Part shown: positions 1 through 9,275 of the stretch, in pieces | Layout of the letters: every line of letters begins with the position of its first letter | Position numbering within the stretch: the stretch's first letter is position 1 | NCBI GenBank assembly: GCA_026646885.1 | Contig: JAPKHK010000002.1 | Coordinates: forward strand, 112,372 to 176,371 | DNA: 64,000 nucleotides | From: Casimicrobiaceae bacterium | GTDB lineage: Bacteria; Pseudomonadota; Gammaproteobacteria; Burkholderiales; Casimicrobiaceae | Direction of reading: 5' to 3' | The notes under the pieces: model-generated | What the model saw: the letters and a program-made list of their open reading frames with translations, nothing else | Database searches by the model: none | Told to the model about the DNA's origin: nothing | Made by a program: the position numbers and the translations under genes

Positions 1-231
1 TCGCGCCGGATGGCCTCTTGGCATGTATCCCCATCGGTTCCCCTCCCAAATGGCTTGGTGAGTATACGCCCGTTTGGGCGCTTGGGTAGGGGCGCGATGC
101 ATTGCCGTCCCCTGCTAAGACCGGTGGCTAGACTGGGTACCGGTCCGGATACGACACAAATTTGCGGCGTGCGGCACACGTAATGTGGTACGTCCGGGCT
201 AGAATAGCGCCTTCCACAATAGGAGAAGGCG

Positions 232-489
232 ATGCCCCAGTCCGTTTCGTTGACTATCCCCGCCGGAATTGTCTTGCTCGTGTTGGGCGGTTGTGCGAAC
301 AACGCGGCCATTCCTGACGAAACGCGCGCCTATGAGGAGCGGGAGTACGTCACTGGGTCCAACCTGCCGGTACGCAAGCGCCGCCCGGCAACCGACGACG
401 AGCGGGAGCGCGCCCAGGAAGCCGCGCGTGCCATGCGCGACGAGCAGACGCGCAGCGGTACCCTGATTCCTAGCCCGGGGCGGATGTAG
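232..489 (+). CDS. small predicted lipoprotein, function unknown
   Basis: An 85-residue protein that I do not recognise by family. It starts with a short hydrophobic stretch ending in a lipobox (VLGGC at about residues 17-21), so it should be lipidated on the Cys and anchored in a membrane facing the periplasm. The mature part is short, charged and rich in Arg and Glu, which suggests a mostly disordered or helical tail. An AGGAGA ribosome-binding site lies 5 nt upstream of the ATG, and a TAGAAT -10-like element lies at 200-205. It appears to be a single-gene transcript. The call as a real lipoprotein rests on the lipobox and the good ribosome-binding site. Confidence 0.7.
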   Translation: MPQSVSLTIPAGIVLLVLGGCANNAAIPDETRAYEEREYVTGSNLPVRKRRPATDDERERAQEAARAMRDEQTRSGTLIPSPGRM

Positions 490-790
490 GCTCGAGATCC
501 GGCGGCTTCGGCCGAATGCCCCTTGACCGCGCTTGGGGCTCCGTTGCCGTGGCGACCACGTCAGTACGGGCAAGATCGTCCGGCAGGGCGTGGCCATGGG
601 GTAGGCATCGCAGTCAATGCCGCGTCTGCTGCGACCAACGACCTCCGATTCTTCGCGCGGTTCGTCGATCAGGAAGAGGGCGACAAGGAAGAATCGACAA
701 AGTGACTGAACCGCGCGTGCTGGTGCGAAGCGGACAAGTCGTCGCCTAGCAAGGCGGGTCGTCCGATAATTCGGTTACCCGCTTCGAATC
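490..790. other. non-coding stretch, no supported gene
   Basis: About 300 nt between the lipoprotein gene and tRNA-Met. A short CGGC-TTCG-GCCG hairpin lies at 503-514 but has no T-run after it. A 60-codon TTG-initiated open frame at 523-705 has a plausible-looking acidic end but no ribosome-binding site and no family resemblance, so it is not called. Confidence 0.4.
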
Positions 791-867
<77 letters not shown>

Positions 868-1194
868 CGGAAGGAACAAACTGGCGCCAGCCAAGCCGGC
901 GGCGTGGGAAACGCGGATCATCCGAGAAACGGCAGTTGGCCGCAGTGGGGAGTCCGTGCCGGCGCGGGCGAGGCAAGGCGCAAAGCGCGGCGAGGTTGAA
1001 CACCCCGCGAGGATTTGCAGCGCGGGATCGCCAAGTCCGCAGCGCGCGAAATGCGGCGAAAGGTTCCACTCACAGGCTGAGCGCAAACAATCAAGAAATC
1101 CTTCATATTCATGAACCATTCATTCGCTCGAAGCGGGCAACTGCGGTCTTTCGTAATTATAGCTGGGCGGGGATGCACCATCCGAGGAGCTGCG
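868..1194. other. non-coding stretch upstream of tRNA-Met
   Basis: GC-rich sequence with several overlapping open frames on both strands, none with a ribosome-binding site or a recognisable protein. It should contain the tRNA promoter on the minus strand, but I see no convincing -35/-10 pair. Confidence 0.3.
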
Positions 1195-1229
1195 GAAAAA
1201 AGAGTGAGGGCCGGGCAAGGCCGACCCTC
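1195..1229 (-). terminator. rho-independent terminator of the pseudogene at 1249
   Basis: Read on the minus strand, a 9-bp stem (GAGGGTCGG pairing with CCGGCCCTC including one G-T pair, 6-nt loop) is followed by ACTC and six T. It sits 20 nt after the stop codon of the broken gene at 1249-1575, which indicates that this was once a complete transcription unit. Confidence 0.75.
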
Positions 1230-1248
1230 GGTGGGAATGTGCCAATGA

Positions 1249-1575
1249 TCAGAGATGATGACCATTGTGCTTCAGCCGGAAGACCTTCCGGCTCGCCTGA
1301 TTCTCCAGCGATGCCAGGCGGTTACGTTCCGCCGGGGTGAGCAAACCGGCGCGCTCGACCCAAGCCGCAAACGCGCGGATGCGATTCAAGCTCTTTGCGG
1401 GTTGGCTGCTTCGACAGGCGTCAAACAGCCATTATGCAGACCGGCGATGATACGCGCTTTCCGCTGCGCCTGGCGGGTGTGTAGACCTGCGCGGCGGCGG
1501 AACCTGCGAGCAGGGTGGCGAAAACCGCGCCAGTTGCGCTGGACGTTTTCCTGGTCGGTTCCTTTTCGGTAGTTG
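1249..1575 (-). pseudogene. frameshifted small secreted protein with two LTPxE repeats
   Basis: No single frame is open, but three adjoining frame segments read as one protein on the minus strand. First comes a hydrophobic signal-like segment ending in AGSAAAQVYTPA (about 1500-1570). Then a segment with GLHNGCLTPVEAANPQR (about 1390-1475). Last comes a segment with RAGLLTPAERNRLASLENQ ending in KHNGHHL (1249-1386). The two LTPxE units align with each other, so the ancestral protein was an exported two-repeat helical protein. I have the impression of similar small proteins in betaproteobacteria with unknown function. Two frameshifts (about 1480 and about 1390) make it a pseudogene unless they are assembly errors. 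No start codon is visible in the first segment's frame. Confidence 0.6.
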
Positions 1576-1681
1576 ATGGGCACAGCGCCCATGGCTCCGA
1601 AGACGAGGCGTAGCGCCGTCATGACGACGCGCAAATGCAAGCGGTCTTTTCGCCGCTTCTTGCCTCTCCCGGGCGGGGCGA

Positions 1682-2419
1682 TCAGCGACCGGGGGTAAGG
1701 CGATCGAGCGCGTCGGTAAATATGCCGTCCAAACCGGCGTTGAGCAGTTCCACTGCGCGTGCGGGATCATTGACGGTGTAGGCGAGCAGTTTGAAACCCG
1801 CCTGATGGCCGGAAGCGATGCGCTCCGGTGTGAGATGGCGGTGATTGAGATGGATGGCTTTGCAGCCCAGCCGGGCGGCTCGCAAGAGCCAGCCGTCGGC
1901 GGGCTCATCGACCAGAAGGGCGCGAGGCAACTCTGGAGCCACCCTGCCGGCGACTTCCAAGGAACGCTCGGAAAAGGACGAGAGCAGTGGCGGAACCTCG
2001 GCTCCAGCCCACAGCGCCTGGGCTTCGACAGCCACCGCCGCGCCGGTCTCACGTTCCCGCCCAGGGCAGGGCTTGATCTCGATATTGCATAACATGTCGT
2101 TGGCGCGCAAGTAGCTTGCCACTGCCTGCATGCGCGGTATCGGCTCGCCAGCGAAGGTAGGTGAGTGCCAGCTCCCAGCGTCTAGTCTCGCCAGTTCGCT
2201 CCAGGGTTGCGCGGCCACCCGACCACTGCCGCTGGTGGTGCGCTCGAGAGTATGGTCATGCATCAGGATGAGGGTGCCGTCCCCGCAGAGCTTGGCGTCA
2301 AACTCCACCATGCGGTAGCCGTAACCGAAGCCAACACGCATGCCGGCCAGAGTGTTTTCGGGCGCCAAATTGCCGCCGCCGCGATGGGCGATGTGCGTGG
2401 GATAGGGCCAGTTGTTCAT
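1682..2419 (-). CDS. glycerophosphodiester phosphodiesterase (cytosolic UgpQ type)
   Basis: A 245-residue TIM-barrel phosphodiesterase that hydrolyses glycerophosphodiesters to glycerol 3-phosphate and an alcohol. The family signature is clear: HRGGGNLAPENTLAG near the N-terminus (catalytic His, Arg, Glu and Asn), MVEFDAKLCGDG with the metal-binding Glu and Asp, then MHDHTLERTTSG with the second His, and FTDALDRL at the end. There is no signal peptide, which argues for the cytosolic UgpQ branch rather than periplasmic GlpQ. A longer open frame exists, but the ATG at 2419 has a GGGAGA ribosome-binding site and begins just before the conserved core. It stands alone, downstream of the RND efflux genes. 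Confidence 0.92.
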   Translation of the reverse strand: MNNWPYPTHIAHRGGGNLAPENTLAGMRVGFGYGYRMVEFDAKLCGDGTLILMHDHTLERTTSGSGRVAAQPWSELARLDAGSWHSPTFAGEPIPRMQAVASYLRANDMLCNIEIKPCPGRERETGAAVAVEAQALWAGAEVPPLLSSFSERSLEVAGRVAPELPRALLVDEPADGWLLRAARLGCKAIHLNHRHLTPERIASGHQAGFKLLAYTVNDPARAVELLNAGLDGIFTDALDRLTPGR

Positions 2420-2734
2420 GCGTGTTGAGTCTCCCATCGGGCGTGTCGTTTCAGCGAACGCGGATCTGGCGATGCCCATGGGCGCTCACCTTGCGGGTCT
2501 CATCGACCATGCTCGGAGAAGGCTCGGAAGGCGCTTTCTCGTCCGTTCCCGTCTCGGCACGAATGCGGGCAAGAACCTTGCCGCCAAAGTCGACGTCCGC
2601 CTCAACCCTTCCCTGCTCAAGCGCGAGTTATTCGATCCTCGCGACACGATCCCCAACATGATAATCCTTGCCCGGTCCGTGCAAAAGCACAGGCAAGAAA
2701 AAAAGCCCTGGTCTGGCATCGGACTGCCACGCCG
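2420..2734. other. intergenic stretch with a degraded-looking open frame
   Basis: On the minus strand one frame reads a plausible peptide containing GKDYHVGDRVARIE, then a TAA at 2638-2640, then about 60 further open codons (GRVEADVDFGGKVLARIRA and on) to a TGA at 2451. Neither half has a start with a ribosome-binding site. It may be the remnant of a small gene that followed the efflux pair, but the support is weak. Confidence 0.3.
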
Positions 2735-5700
2735 TCAAGCCGCCTCCGGCCCGGTCGCGGTGGCACCGGCGTGGCCCGGCCGTGTCCGCGCGAGCAAGGT
2801 ATAGGCCGTCGGTACGACGAAAAGGGTGAGCAACGTTCCGAGCAATAGGCCACCGACGATCACCCAGCCAATCTGCTGCCGCGACTCGGAACCGGCACCC
2901 GTCGCCAGCGCGAGCGGTATGGTTCCGAGCACCATGGCGCCGGTGGTCATGAGAATGGGGCGCAGGCGCAAAACCGTGGCTTCGATGACGGCATCTATCT
3001 TCGCAAGACCGCGCTCCTGCATTTGGTTGGCGAACTCGACGATCAGAATGCCGTGCTTGGTGATCAACCCCACCAACGTGATTAAGCCGATCTGGCTGTA
3101 AACGTTGAGGGTACCGCCGCTCAGCCAGAGCGCGCCCAGCGCCCCGGTCATCGACAGGGGGACGGTCAGTAGAATCACTAGCGGATCGATGAAACTCTCG
3201 AATTGCGCGGCCAGCACCAGGTAAATGAATGCGAGTGCCAGCACGAAAACGAAGTAGATATCGGCCGAGGAATCGCGGAACTCGCGCGACTGTCCCGGGG
3301 CGAGGTCGGTCTGCACCGTGGGTGGCAGGATGGCGCGCGCGGTAGTCTGCATGAAGCCAATAGCCTCACCCAGGGTATAGCCGGGGGCTAGGTTGGCGGA
3401 AATGTTCGCCGCGCGCAGGCGGTTGAAATGGTTGAGGGTCTTGGGCGCCACCGTCTCGCGCACGGTAAGGAGGTTGGCGAGCTGAATCATCTGCTCTCCT
3501 TTGCCGCGCACGTACAGCTCGGTGATGCGATCGGGCGTCTCCCGCTGGTCGGGGGCGATCTGCACGATCACGTCGTACTGCTCGCCCTCCTGCTTGAAGC
3601 GTGTCACTAGGCGGCCGCCGAGCATGGTCTCGAGTGTGCGACCGACGGTTTCGACGTTGGCGCCCACGTCCGCGATCTTGTCGCGGTTGACAGCTACGCG
3701 GATTTCCGGAGTATTGAGTTTGAGATCAGAGTCCACGTTGACCAAGCCCGGATTCTTTGCCATAGCAGTGGTCATGCGTTCTACCATACGCTGCAACTCC
3801 TCGTAGGAGGTTTGCGTCAGCAGCACGAACTGCAAGGGCTTCTCGCGCGGGCTCTGACCGAGCGACGGGGGGTTAGCGGGGAAAGCGAAGACGCCGGGCA
3901 AGCCGAAGAACTTGGGCTGCAATTCCTTGGAGATGTCCTGCTGCTTGCGTTCCCTCTCGTCCCAGGGTTTCAGGCGCATGATAGCCAAGCCGTCCGCGAC
4001 CGTGGGAAAGCCGCCCACACCAAATACCGATGCGCGCTCCGGAACACCTTCGTAGAACTTCTCTATCTGTTCGATGTAGCGCGCGGTATAGCGGATGGTC
4101 GCACCCTCGGGCCCACTGACGATGCCGAAGATCACGCCGCGGTCTTCGGTGGGAGCGAGTTCGGACTTGAGCGTGAGGAGCAAGCCGGCGCTCGCCGCGG
4201 CGACCACGCAGCCGGCTAGAACCACCATGACGCGGTGGTGCAGCGCCCGGTCGAGCATCTTCCGGTAACCTTCGGTCAGGCCGACGAAAAAGCGCTCGAT
4301 GGCATTGTAGACTGCGCCATGTTTGGCCTGATGCCGAAGTATCTGCGAACACATCATTGGCGAGAGCGTCAGCGCGACAAAGCCGGAAACGACAACCGCT
4401 CCGGCCAGCGCCAAGGCGAATTCGATGAATAGCCGGCCGGTGCGACCTGTGGCGAAGGCTAGCGGCGCGTATACGGCGGCTAACGTGAGCGTCATCGCCA
4501 GGACGGCGAAGGCGATCTCTCGGGAACCCTCGATTGCGGCCTGCAATCGCGGCATGCCATGTTCGAGCTTGCGATAGATGTTCTCCAACACGACGATGGC
4601 GTCGTCCACCACCAAGCCAACCGCGAGCACCATCGCTAGCAGCGTGAGCGTGTTGATGGTGAAGCCAAAAGCGAACATCAGCGCAAACGCTCCCACCAGC
4701 GACACCGGGATGGTGACCAAAGGAATGATGGTCGCGCGAATGCTGCGCAGAAAGAAAAAGATCACCATGGCCACCATCAGCACCGCCTCGGTGATAGTGG
4801 TGAATACCGCCTTGATCGACTGTTGGATGAACACCGACGTGTCGTAGGAAATCTCGAAAACCATGCCCGCGGGCAGAGCCTTGCGAATCTCGCCCGCCTC
4901 GCGGTGTACGGCCACCGCGAGGTCCAGCGGATTGGCGGTCGCCTGCTTGATGATGCCCATGCCGACCGAAGTATTCCCGTTGAAGCGCTGTACGCCGCGC
5001 TCGTCGACGGGGCCGATTTCTATTCGTGCCACATCGCGCAAGCGCACGGGGTATCCACTCACGTCCTTCAGGACGATTGCGCCGAATTCTTCCGGAGTGC
5101 GCAAGTCAGTCTGCGAAACGACGGCAAATTCGCGATTGCGGCTTTCGATGCGCCCGGCCGGAATTTCAATGTTCTGGCGGCGCAAGGCATCTTCCACGTC
5201 CTGAGTGGTCAGTCGGTACGAGGCGAGGCGCCCAGCGTCCAGCCAAATGCGCATTGAGGGTTTGCGCTCGCCGAAGACTCTGACGTCGGCGGCTCCAGGC
5301 AGCACCTGCAAGCGCGGCCGCACGAAGCGATTGACGTAATCAGTAATCTGAAGTTGGTTGTGGCGCGAGCTATACATGGCCGCATACATGACCGGCACGG
5401 CGTCGGATTCCACTTTTGCGATGACCGGCTCGTCGGCACCTGCAGGTAGCCGGGCACGCACCCGCGCGACCTTGTCACGCACCTCGGCGGCCGCATTGTC
5501 TGGGTCGACATTGGCGCGGAAGCGGACGTTGATGCCGCTCCTCTCGGAACGCGACACCGAAGTGATGACGTCAAGGCCCTCGATTCCAGAGAGGGAATCC
5601 TCCAGCGGTTTGGTCACCTGCGACTCAATTACCTCGGGACTAGCACCTTTGTAGGTGGTTTCAACGCTCACCACCGGTTCGTCGATTTTGGGGTATTCAC

Positions 5701-5803
5701 GCACCGGCAAACGCTGGTAGGAAATCACGCCGAGCAGCAACACACCGAGCGAGAGCACCGTGGCCAACACCGGACGGCGGATGCAAAGTTCGGGCAGAAT
5801 CAT
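2735..5803 (-). CDS. RND multidrug efflux permease (HAE1/AcrB family)
   Basis: A 1022-residue inner-membrane proton/drug antiporter, the pump subunit of a tripartite efflux complex. It has the full RND layout: TM1 right at the N-terminus after LPELCIRRPVLATV, a large periplasmic porter loop, TM2-6 from about residue 335, a second porter loop, and a second TM block from about 860 to the end. The VVDDAIVVLENIYR segment of TM4, with two adjacent Asp, is the expected proton-relay site. Length and motifs match the family. It overlaps the upstream adaptor gene by 4 nt (ATGA), so the two are co-translated. No outer-membrane channel gene is present in the window. The substrate cannot be inferred. Confidence 0.95.
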   Translation of the reverse strand: MILPELCIRRPVLATVLSLGVLLLGVISYQRLPVREYPKIDEPVVSVETTYKGASPEVIESQVTKPLEDSLSGIEGLDVITSVSRSERSGINVRFRANVDPDNAAAEVRDKVARVRARLPAGADEPVIAKVESDAVPVMYAAMYSSRHNQLQITDYVNRFVRPRLQVLPGAADVRVFGERKPSMRIWLDAGRLASYRLTTQDVEDALRRQNIEIPAGRIESRNREFAVVSQTDLRTPEEFGAIVLKDVSGYPVRLRDVARIEIGPVDERGVQRFNGNTSVGMGIIKQATANPLDLAVAVHREAGEIRKALPAGMVFEISYDTSVFIQQSIKAVFTTITEAVLMVAMVIFFFLRSIRATIIPLVTIPVSLVGAFALMFAFGFTINTLTLLAMVLAVGLVVDDAIVVLENIYRKLEHGMPRLQAAIEGSREIAFAVLAMTLTLAAVYAPLAFATGRTGRLFIEFALALAGAVVVSGFVALTLSPMMCSQILRHQAKHGAVYNAIERFFVGLTEGYRKMLDRALHHRVMVVLAGCVVAAASAGLLLTLKSELAPTEDRGVIFGIVSGPEGATIRYTARYIEQIEKFYEGVPERASVFGVGGFPTVADGLAIMRLKPWDERERKQQDISKELQPKFFGLPGVFAFPANPPSLGQSPREKPLQFVLLTQTSYEELQRMVERMTTAMAKNPGLVNVDSDLKLNTPEIRVAVNRDKIADVGANVETVGRTLETMLGGRLVTRFKQEGEQYDVIVQIAPDQRETPDRITELYVRGKGEQMIQLANLLTVRETVAPKTLNHFNRLRAANISANLAPGYTLGEAIGFMQTTARAILPPTVQTDLAPGQSREFRDSSADIYFVFVLALAFIYLVLAAQFESFIDPLVILLTVPLSMTGALGALWLSGGTLNVYSQIGLITLVGLITKHGILIVEFANQMQERGLAKIDAVIEATVLRLRPILMTTGAMVLGTIPLALATGAGSESRQQIGWVIVGGLLLGTLLTLFVVPTAYTLLARTRPGHAGATATGPEAA

Positions 5804-6951
5804 GTGCCGCTGCTCTTGGCCGGAGCCTGTGCCGGGAGGGGATTCGGCGCCGGTGTCCCGAGAGGTTTTACCGGAATGCCATCCCTAAGCTTCAATTGTC
5901 CCGCGACGACCACGGCTTCATCGGCGGCGAGTCCGCTCAACACTTGCACTTGGCCCTCACGACGTTGCCCAATCTCCACTTTGACGCGCTGCGCTCGGCC
6001 ATCGGTGACCCGGAAGACATACTGTTCTTCGCCGCTAGGCACCAGTGCCTGCTCCGGAATCAGCAAAGCCACGGCCTCTTCGTCCAACAGTAGACGTACC
6101 CGCGCAAAACCACCTGGCCGCAAGCGACCATCGGAGTTGTGGACCAAGGCGCGCAGAACCACCGCACGGCCGGCCGCGTCAATGGCCGGATTGATGGCGT
6201 AGATCCTTCCCGTGTAGGTCTTGTTGGGGAAGGCGTCGAGCATTAGCTGAAGGTTTTGCCCGACTCGCAGCTTCTTCAAATGCAGTTCGGGAACCCGGAA
6301 CTCCACCTTCAGGGGATCGATGGCCTCCAGGTTGACGATGTCCTGCCCCTCCTTGACATAGTCGCCGACGCTGGCGCTGCGCAGCCCCAGGACGCCTGAA
6401 AACGGTGCCAGGATTTCGGTTTTCGCGAGTTTGGCCTCGGCCAGGGCTACCGCAGCTTGGGCAACCTTCAGATTGTTCTCGGCCTCCTCGCGTGCCTGGC
6501 TGCTCACGAAGCCCTTGACCTGCAGATCCACGGCGCGGTCGAACTTCGCCTGCGAGAGCACCAGATTGGCCTTGGCCTGCTGTAATTCAGCGCGTGTCAC
6601 CGAAGCGTCGAGGCGCACTAGCACGGCACCCTTGGCGGCGTTTTGTCCCTCGCTGAACGAGAACTCGGCAATGCGACCGGAGATCTCCGGGCGGATCAAC
6701 ACCGACTCGTTCGAGCGCATCGTGCCCACGGCGCTGAGGGTCTGGGGAAGGGGTAGCGTGGCCACCATGGAAACTTCCACCGGCACGCCGCCTGGGGCGC
6801 GGGGTGGACCTCCAGGTGCTGGTGGTGGCGGTGCGACCGCGCCGGCATCTGCGGTGCGTGGGGGCGCGCCGCGGTGGCCCAGCCAGTAACCAGCGCCGGC
6901 GAAAACCAAGGCGATGAGTGCACCCCCGGCAATTAACGCGGTTCGATTCAT
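5800..6951 (-). CDS. RND efflux periplasmic adaptor (membrane fusion protein)
   Basis: A 383-residue adaptor that links the RND pump to an outer-membrane channel. The N-terminus has one hydrophobic anchor (LIAGGALIALVFAGAGYWLG) and a Pro-rich linker. Then come a lipoyl/barrel-sandwich half around residues 80-110 (ISGRIAEFSFSEGQ), a helical hairpin, the second half (FSGVLGLRSASVGDYVKEGQ) and a beta-barrel domain. The open frame extends 44 codons upstream, but the ATG at 6951 directly precedes the membrane anchor and fits the family start. It is first in a two-gene operon with the permease. The upstream region, shared with ridA, contains a palindrome that may be its operator. Confidence 0.92.
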   Translation of the reverse strand: MNRTALIAGGALIALVFAGAGYWLGHRGAPPRTADAGAVAPPPPAPGGPPRAPGGVPVEVSMVATLPLPQTLSAVGTMRSNESVLIRPEISGRIAEFSFSEGQNAAKGAVLVRLDASVTRAELQQAKANLVLSQAKFDRAVDLQVKGFVSSQAREEAENNLKVAQAAVALAEAKLAKTEILAPFSGVLGLRSASVGDYVKEGQDIVNLEAIDPLKVEFRVPELHLKKLRVGQNLQLMLDAFPNKTYTGRIYAINPAIDAAGRAVVLRALVHNSDGRLRPGGFARVRLLLDEEAVALLIPEQALVPSGEEQYVFRVTDGRAQRVKVEIGQRREGQVQVLSGLAADEAVVVAGQLKLRDGIPVKPLGTPAPNPLPAQAPAKSSGT

Positions 6952-7091
6952 GGCGAAAGGGAATGAGTCTTGCGGATCGGTAAACGGCTCATTATCGATG
7001 AAAACACTTGTGCTGGGCAAACGCTGCCCTGCGAACCCGTGCGGGTCAGCCTTTCTCGCGCGCTGGACCGGCGCGCTTCCCATTTCTGTCC

Positions 7092-7113
7092 GTATCGGCC
7101 GCGCGACCGATAC
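7092..7113. promoter_or_regulatory. candidate operator between efflux operon and ridA
   Basis: A perfect inverted repeat GTATCGG-N8-CCGATAC followed closely by a further GATACCGG half-site. Size and symmetry suit a dimeric repressor such as a TetR or MarR protein. It lies in the divergent region between the adaptor gene and ridA. No regulator gene is adjacent, so its partner is unknown. Confidence 0.4.
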
Positions 7114-7127
7114 AGATACCGGCCGCC

Positions 7128-7156
7128 TTTTCGACAGGCGGTGCCTCCCCTACAAT
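7128..7156 (+). promoter_or_regulatory. probable ridA promoter
   Basis: A TACAAT -10 element at 7151-7156 with a weak TTTTCG -35 at 7128-7133 and 17-nt spacing, placed about 40 nt before the ridA start. Confidence 0.45.
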
Positions 7157-7193
7157 GCAAAATTTCATCAATGCAAGGGCATAGGGAAGAACC

Positions 7194-7541
7194 ATGGATA
7201 TCCAGCGGCATCACGTCGGCGCACGTCTTTCAGAAGTGGTGGTGCACAACCAAACCGTCTACCTTGCCGGGCAGATCGCCGATGACCCGGCCGCGGACGT
7301 GACATCTCAAACGCAGCAGATCCTGGGGAACATCGATCGTTTGCTTGCGGAAGTGGGAAGCGACAAGACCAGGCTCCTTTCCTGCACCATCTTTCTGGCG
7401 GACGTCGGCGACTTTCCCGCCATGAACGCGGCCTGGGACGCCTGGGTTCCGGCCGGCCATTGTCCGGCGCGGGCCACCGTGGAGACGCGGCTGTTCAGGC
7501 CCGAATACCGCGTGGAAGTTCAAGCTATCGCCGCTCTTTGA
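7194..7541 (+). CDS. RidA family (YjgF/YER057c/UK114) enamine/imine deaminase
   Basis: A 115-residue single-domain Rid protein. Family members hydrolyse reactive enamine/imine intermediates released by PLP enzymes. The signature RATVETRL with the carboxylate-binding Arg (about residue 94) is present, and the protein ends in VEVQAIAAL as expected. AGGGAAG lies just upstream of the ATG. It is followed 16 nt later by the PLP aminotransferase argD, a neighbour that produces the kind of intermediates RidA clears. It matches the family generally rather than clearly being the archetypal RidA. Confidence 0.9.
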   Translation: MDIQRHHVGARLSEVVVHNQTVYLAGQIADDPAADVTSQTQQILGNIDRLLAEVGSDKTRLLSCTIFLADVGDFPAMNAAWDAWVPAGHCPARATVETRLFRPEYRVEVQAIAAL

Positions 7542-7557
7542 GAATACGGAGTTGCCA

Positions 7558-8805
7558 ATGACCGCCAACAGTTCGACCGCCGCTGCTCCGCCCGCGCAAG
7601 AGCTTGCGATTACGCGCCACACTTTCGACGAGGTGATGGTGCCCTGTTTTTCTCCGGCCCAAGTGCTGCCGGTGCGCGGCGCCGGGTCGCGAGTGTGGGA
7701 TCAAGCGGGGCGCGAGTACATCGACTTTGCCGCGGGCGTGGCGGTTACCGCGCTGGGTCACTGTCACCCGTTGATGGTTCATGCGCTCGCCGAACAGGCG
7801 GGGCGCTTGTGGCACATCTCCAACTGGTTTACCAACGAGCCAGCTCTGCGCCTCGCCCGCCACCTGGTCGAGCACACTTTCGCGGACAAGGTGTTCTTTT
7901 GCAACTCCGGCGCCGAAGCGAATGAAGCGGCGCTCAAGCTGGCGCGCAAGTATGCTGCCGACCACCACGGCCCGCAGAAGAACGGCATCGTCTCTTCTCT
8001 GCATTCCTTTCATGGCCGCACGCTTTTCACTGTCACCGCCGGTGGCACCGAGCGCTATCGCCAAGGCTTTGGCCCGTTGCCGTCCAATGTGCAGCACGTG
8101 CCCTACAACGACATTGGCGCACTCGAGGCGGCGGTTGGACCAGACACTTGCGCCGTGATTCTCGAGCCGGTGCAGGGCGAGGGCGGCGTCAATCCGGGGC
8201 GGGCTGAATTCTTGCAAGCGGCCCGGGCGCTGTGCGACCGGCATGGCGCGCTTTTGGTGCTTGACGAAATCCAAACCGGCATGGGGCGTACCGGAACGCT
8301 TTTCAATCATGAACAGAAAGGCTTCGTGCCGGACATTCTGACCAGCGCCAAGGGTCTGGGAGGCGGCTTTCCGATCGGCGCGATGTTGACTACGAGCGCC
8401 ATCGCCGTGAGTTTTTCTCCAGGTACGCATGGCACCACGTATGGCGGCAACCCCCTGGCTGCGGCGGTTGCGGCCGCGGTGCTGCAAGTGGTGGCGACAC
8501 CGCAGCTGCTCAGCGGCGTGAGATCCCGTGCCGCGCGTCTGACTGAAGGCCTGCGCGAGCTGGGCCTGCGGCATCGGATGTTCAAGGAGGTGCGGGGCGA
8601 GGGGCTCCTGATCGGGTGCGAGCTCAACCCCGATTTTGCCGGCCGCGCCGCCGATTTCATGGCCGCCGGGAGCGACGCCGGGATCTTCTTCCTGATGGCC
8701 GGAACCAGCGTGCTGCGCTTCGTGCCCGCGCTCAACATCCCCGATTCCGATATCGACGAGGGCTTGGCGCGGCTGGATCGCGCGCTCGGCCAATTGCGAT
8801 CATGA
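7558..8805 (+). CDS. argD: acetylornithine/succinyldiaminopimelate-type aminotransferase
   Basis: A 415-residue class III PLP aminotransferase, probably converting N-acetylglutamate semialdehyde to N-acetylornithine in arginine synthesis. Visible marks are [18 protein letters not shown] (PLP phosphate site), HSFHGRT, the [12 protein letters not shown] segment with the PLP-ring Asp, [14 protein letters not shown] with the Schiff-base Lys at about residue 265, and [12 protein letters not shown]. The ATG at 7558 has a GGAG ribosome-binding site; a TTG two codons earlier is less likely. The stop overlaps the ogt start by 4 nt. Related omega-aminotransferases (astC, gabT) share these motifs, so exact substrate is inferred. 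Confidence 0.88.
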   Translation: MTANSSTAAAPPAQELAITRHTFDEVMVPCFSPAQVLPVRGAGSRVWDQAGREYIDFAAGVAVTALGHCHPLMVHALAEQAGRLWHISNWFTNEPALRLARHLVEHTFADKVFFCNSGAEANEAALKLARKYAADHHGPQKNGIVSSLHSFHGRTLFTVTAGGTERYRQGFGPLPSNVQHVPYNDIGALEAAVGPDTCAVILEPVQGEGGVNPGRAEFLQAARALCDRHGALLVLDEIQTGMGRTGTLFNHEQKGFVPDILTSAKGLGGGFPIGAMLTTSAIAVSFSPGTHGTTYGGNPLAAAVAAAVLQVVATPQLLSGVRSRAARLTEGLRELGLRHRMFKEVRGEGLLIGCELNPDFAGRAADFMAAGSDAGIFFLMAGTSVLRFVPALNIPDSDIDEGLARLDRALGQLRS

Positions 8806-9275
8806 ATTACGCAGCCTGTATCCGCGCCCCCTTCGGCATGCTCGGACTCGCGGGCGATGGCGAGCGGCTGATTCGCCTCGACTTTCTGCCGGCGGATACA
8901 CCGCCCAGAGCACCCCACGATGCCTTGTCGCGCGAGACCGCCGCGCAGCTAGGCGCCTACTTTCGGGACTCGCGTTTTCGTTTCAGCCTGCCGCTGGATG
9001 TACGCGGAACCACCTTCCAGAAGCGCGTTTGGGCCTTGATGTGCGACATTTCCCCGGGACAGGTGCGCAGCTACGGCGAAGCTGCGCGCTCCCTCAAGTC
9101 CGCTGCGCGAGCGGTGGGAGGTGCCTGTGGCGCTAATCCGCTGGCGATCGTCATCCCTTGTCATCGTATCGTCGGCGCCAAAGGACTGGGCGGCTTCATG
9201 GGGCAGACGGCTGACGAAACCTTGGCGATCAAGCGATGGCTGCTGCGTCACGAGGGCTACGGCGCAGTGCAATGA
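8802..9275 (+). CDS. ogt: methylated-DNA-[protein]-cysteine S-methyltransferase
   Basis: A 157-residue suicide DNA-repair protein that moves the alkyl group of O6-alkylguanine to its own Cys. The catalytic IPCHRIV motif has its Cys at about residue 120, and the helix-turn-helix with GQVRSYGEAA and the arginine finger region precedes it. The N-terminal domain is short and there is no Ada sensor domain, so this is the Ogt/MGMT type. The ATG start overlaps the argD stop (ATGA), and its own stop overlaps the xerD start, indicating translational coupling across argD-ogt-xerD. Confidence 0.93.
   Translation: MNYAACIRAPFGMLGLAGDGERLIRLDFLPADTPPRAPHDALSRETAAQLGAYFRDSRFRFSLPLDVRGTTFQKRVWALMCDISPGQVRSYGEAARSLKSAARAVGGACGANPLAIVIPCHRIVGAKGLGGFMGQTADETLAIKRWLLRHEGYGAVQ

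Noticed and set aside
523..705. 60-codon TTG-initiated open frame after the first lipoprotein
   Set aside because: No ribosome-binding site, no family resemblance; the acidic end alone is not enough.
918..1265. 115-codon minus-strand open frame
   Set aside because: Composition looks like out-of-frame GC-rich sequence, no start signal, and it runs over the pseudogene's terminator.
1805..2428. Several plus-strand open frames across the phosphodiesterase gene
   Set aside because: They are antisense shadows; the minus-strand frame carries all catalytic motifs.
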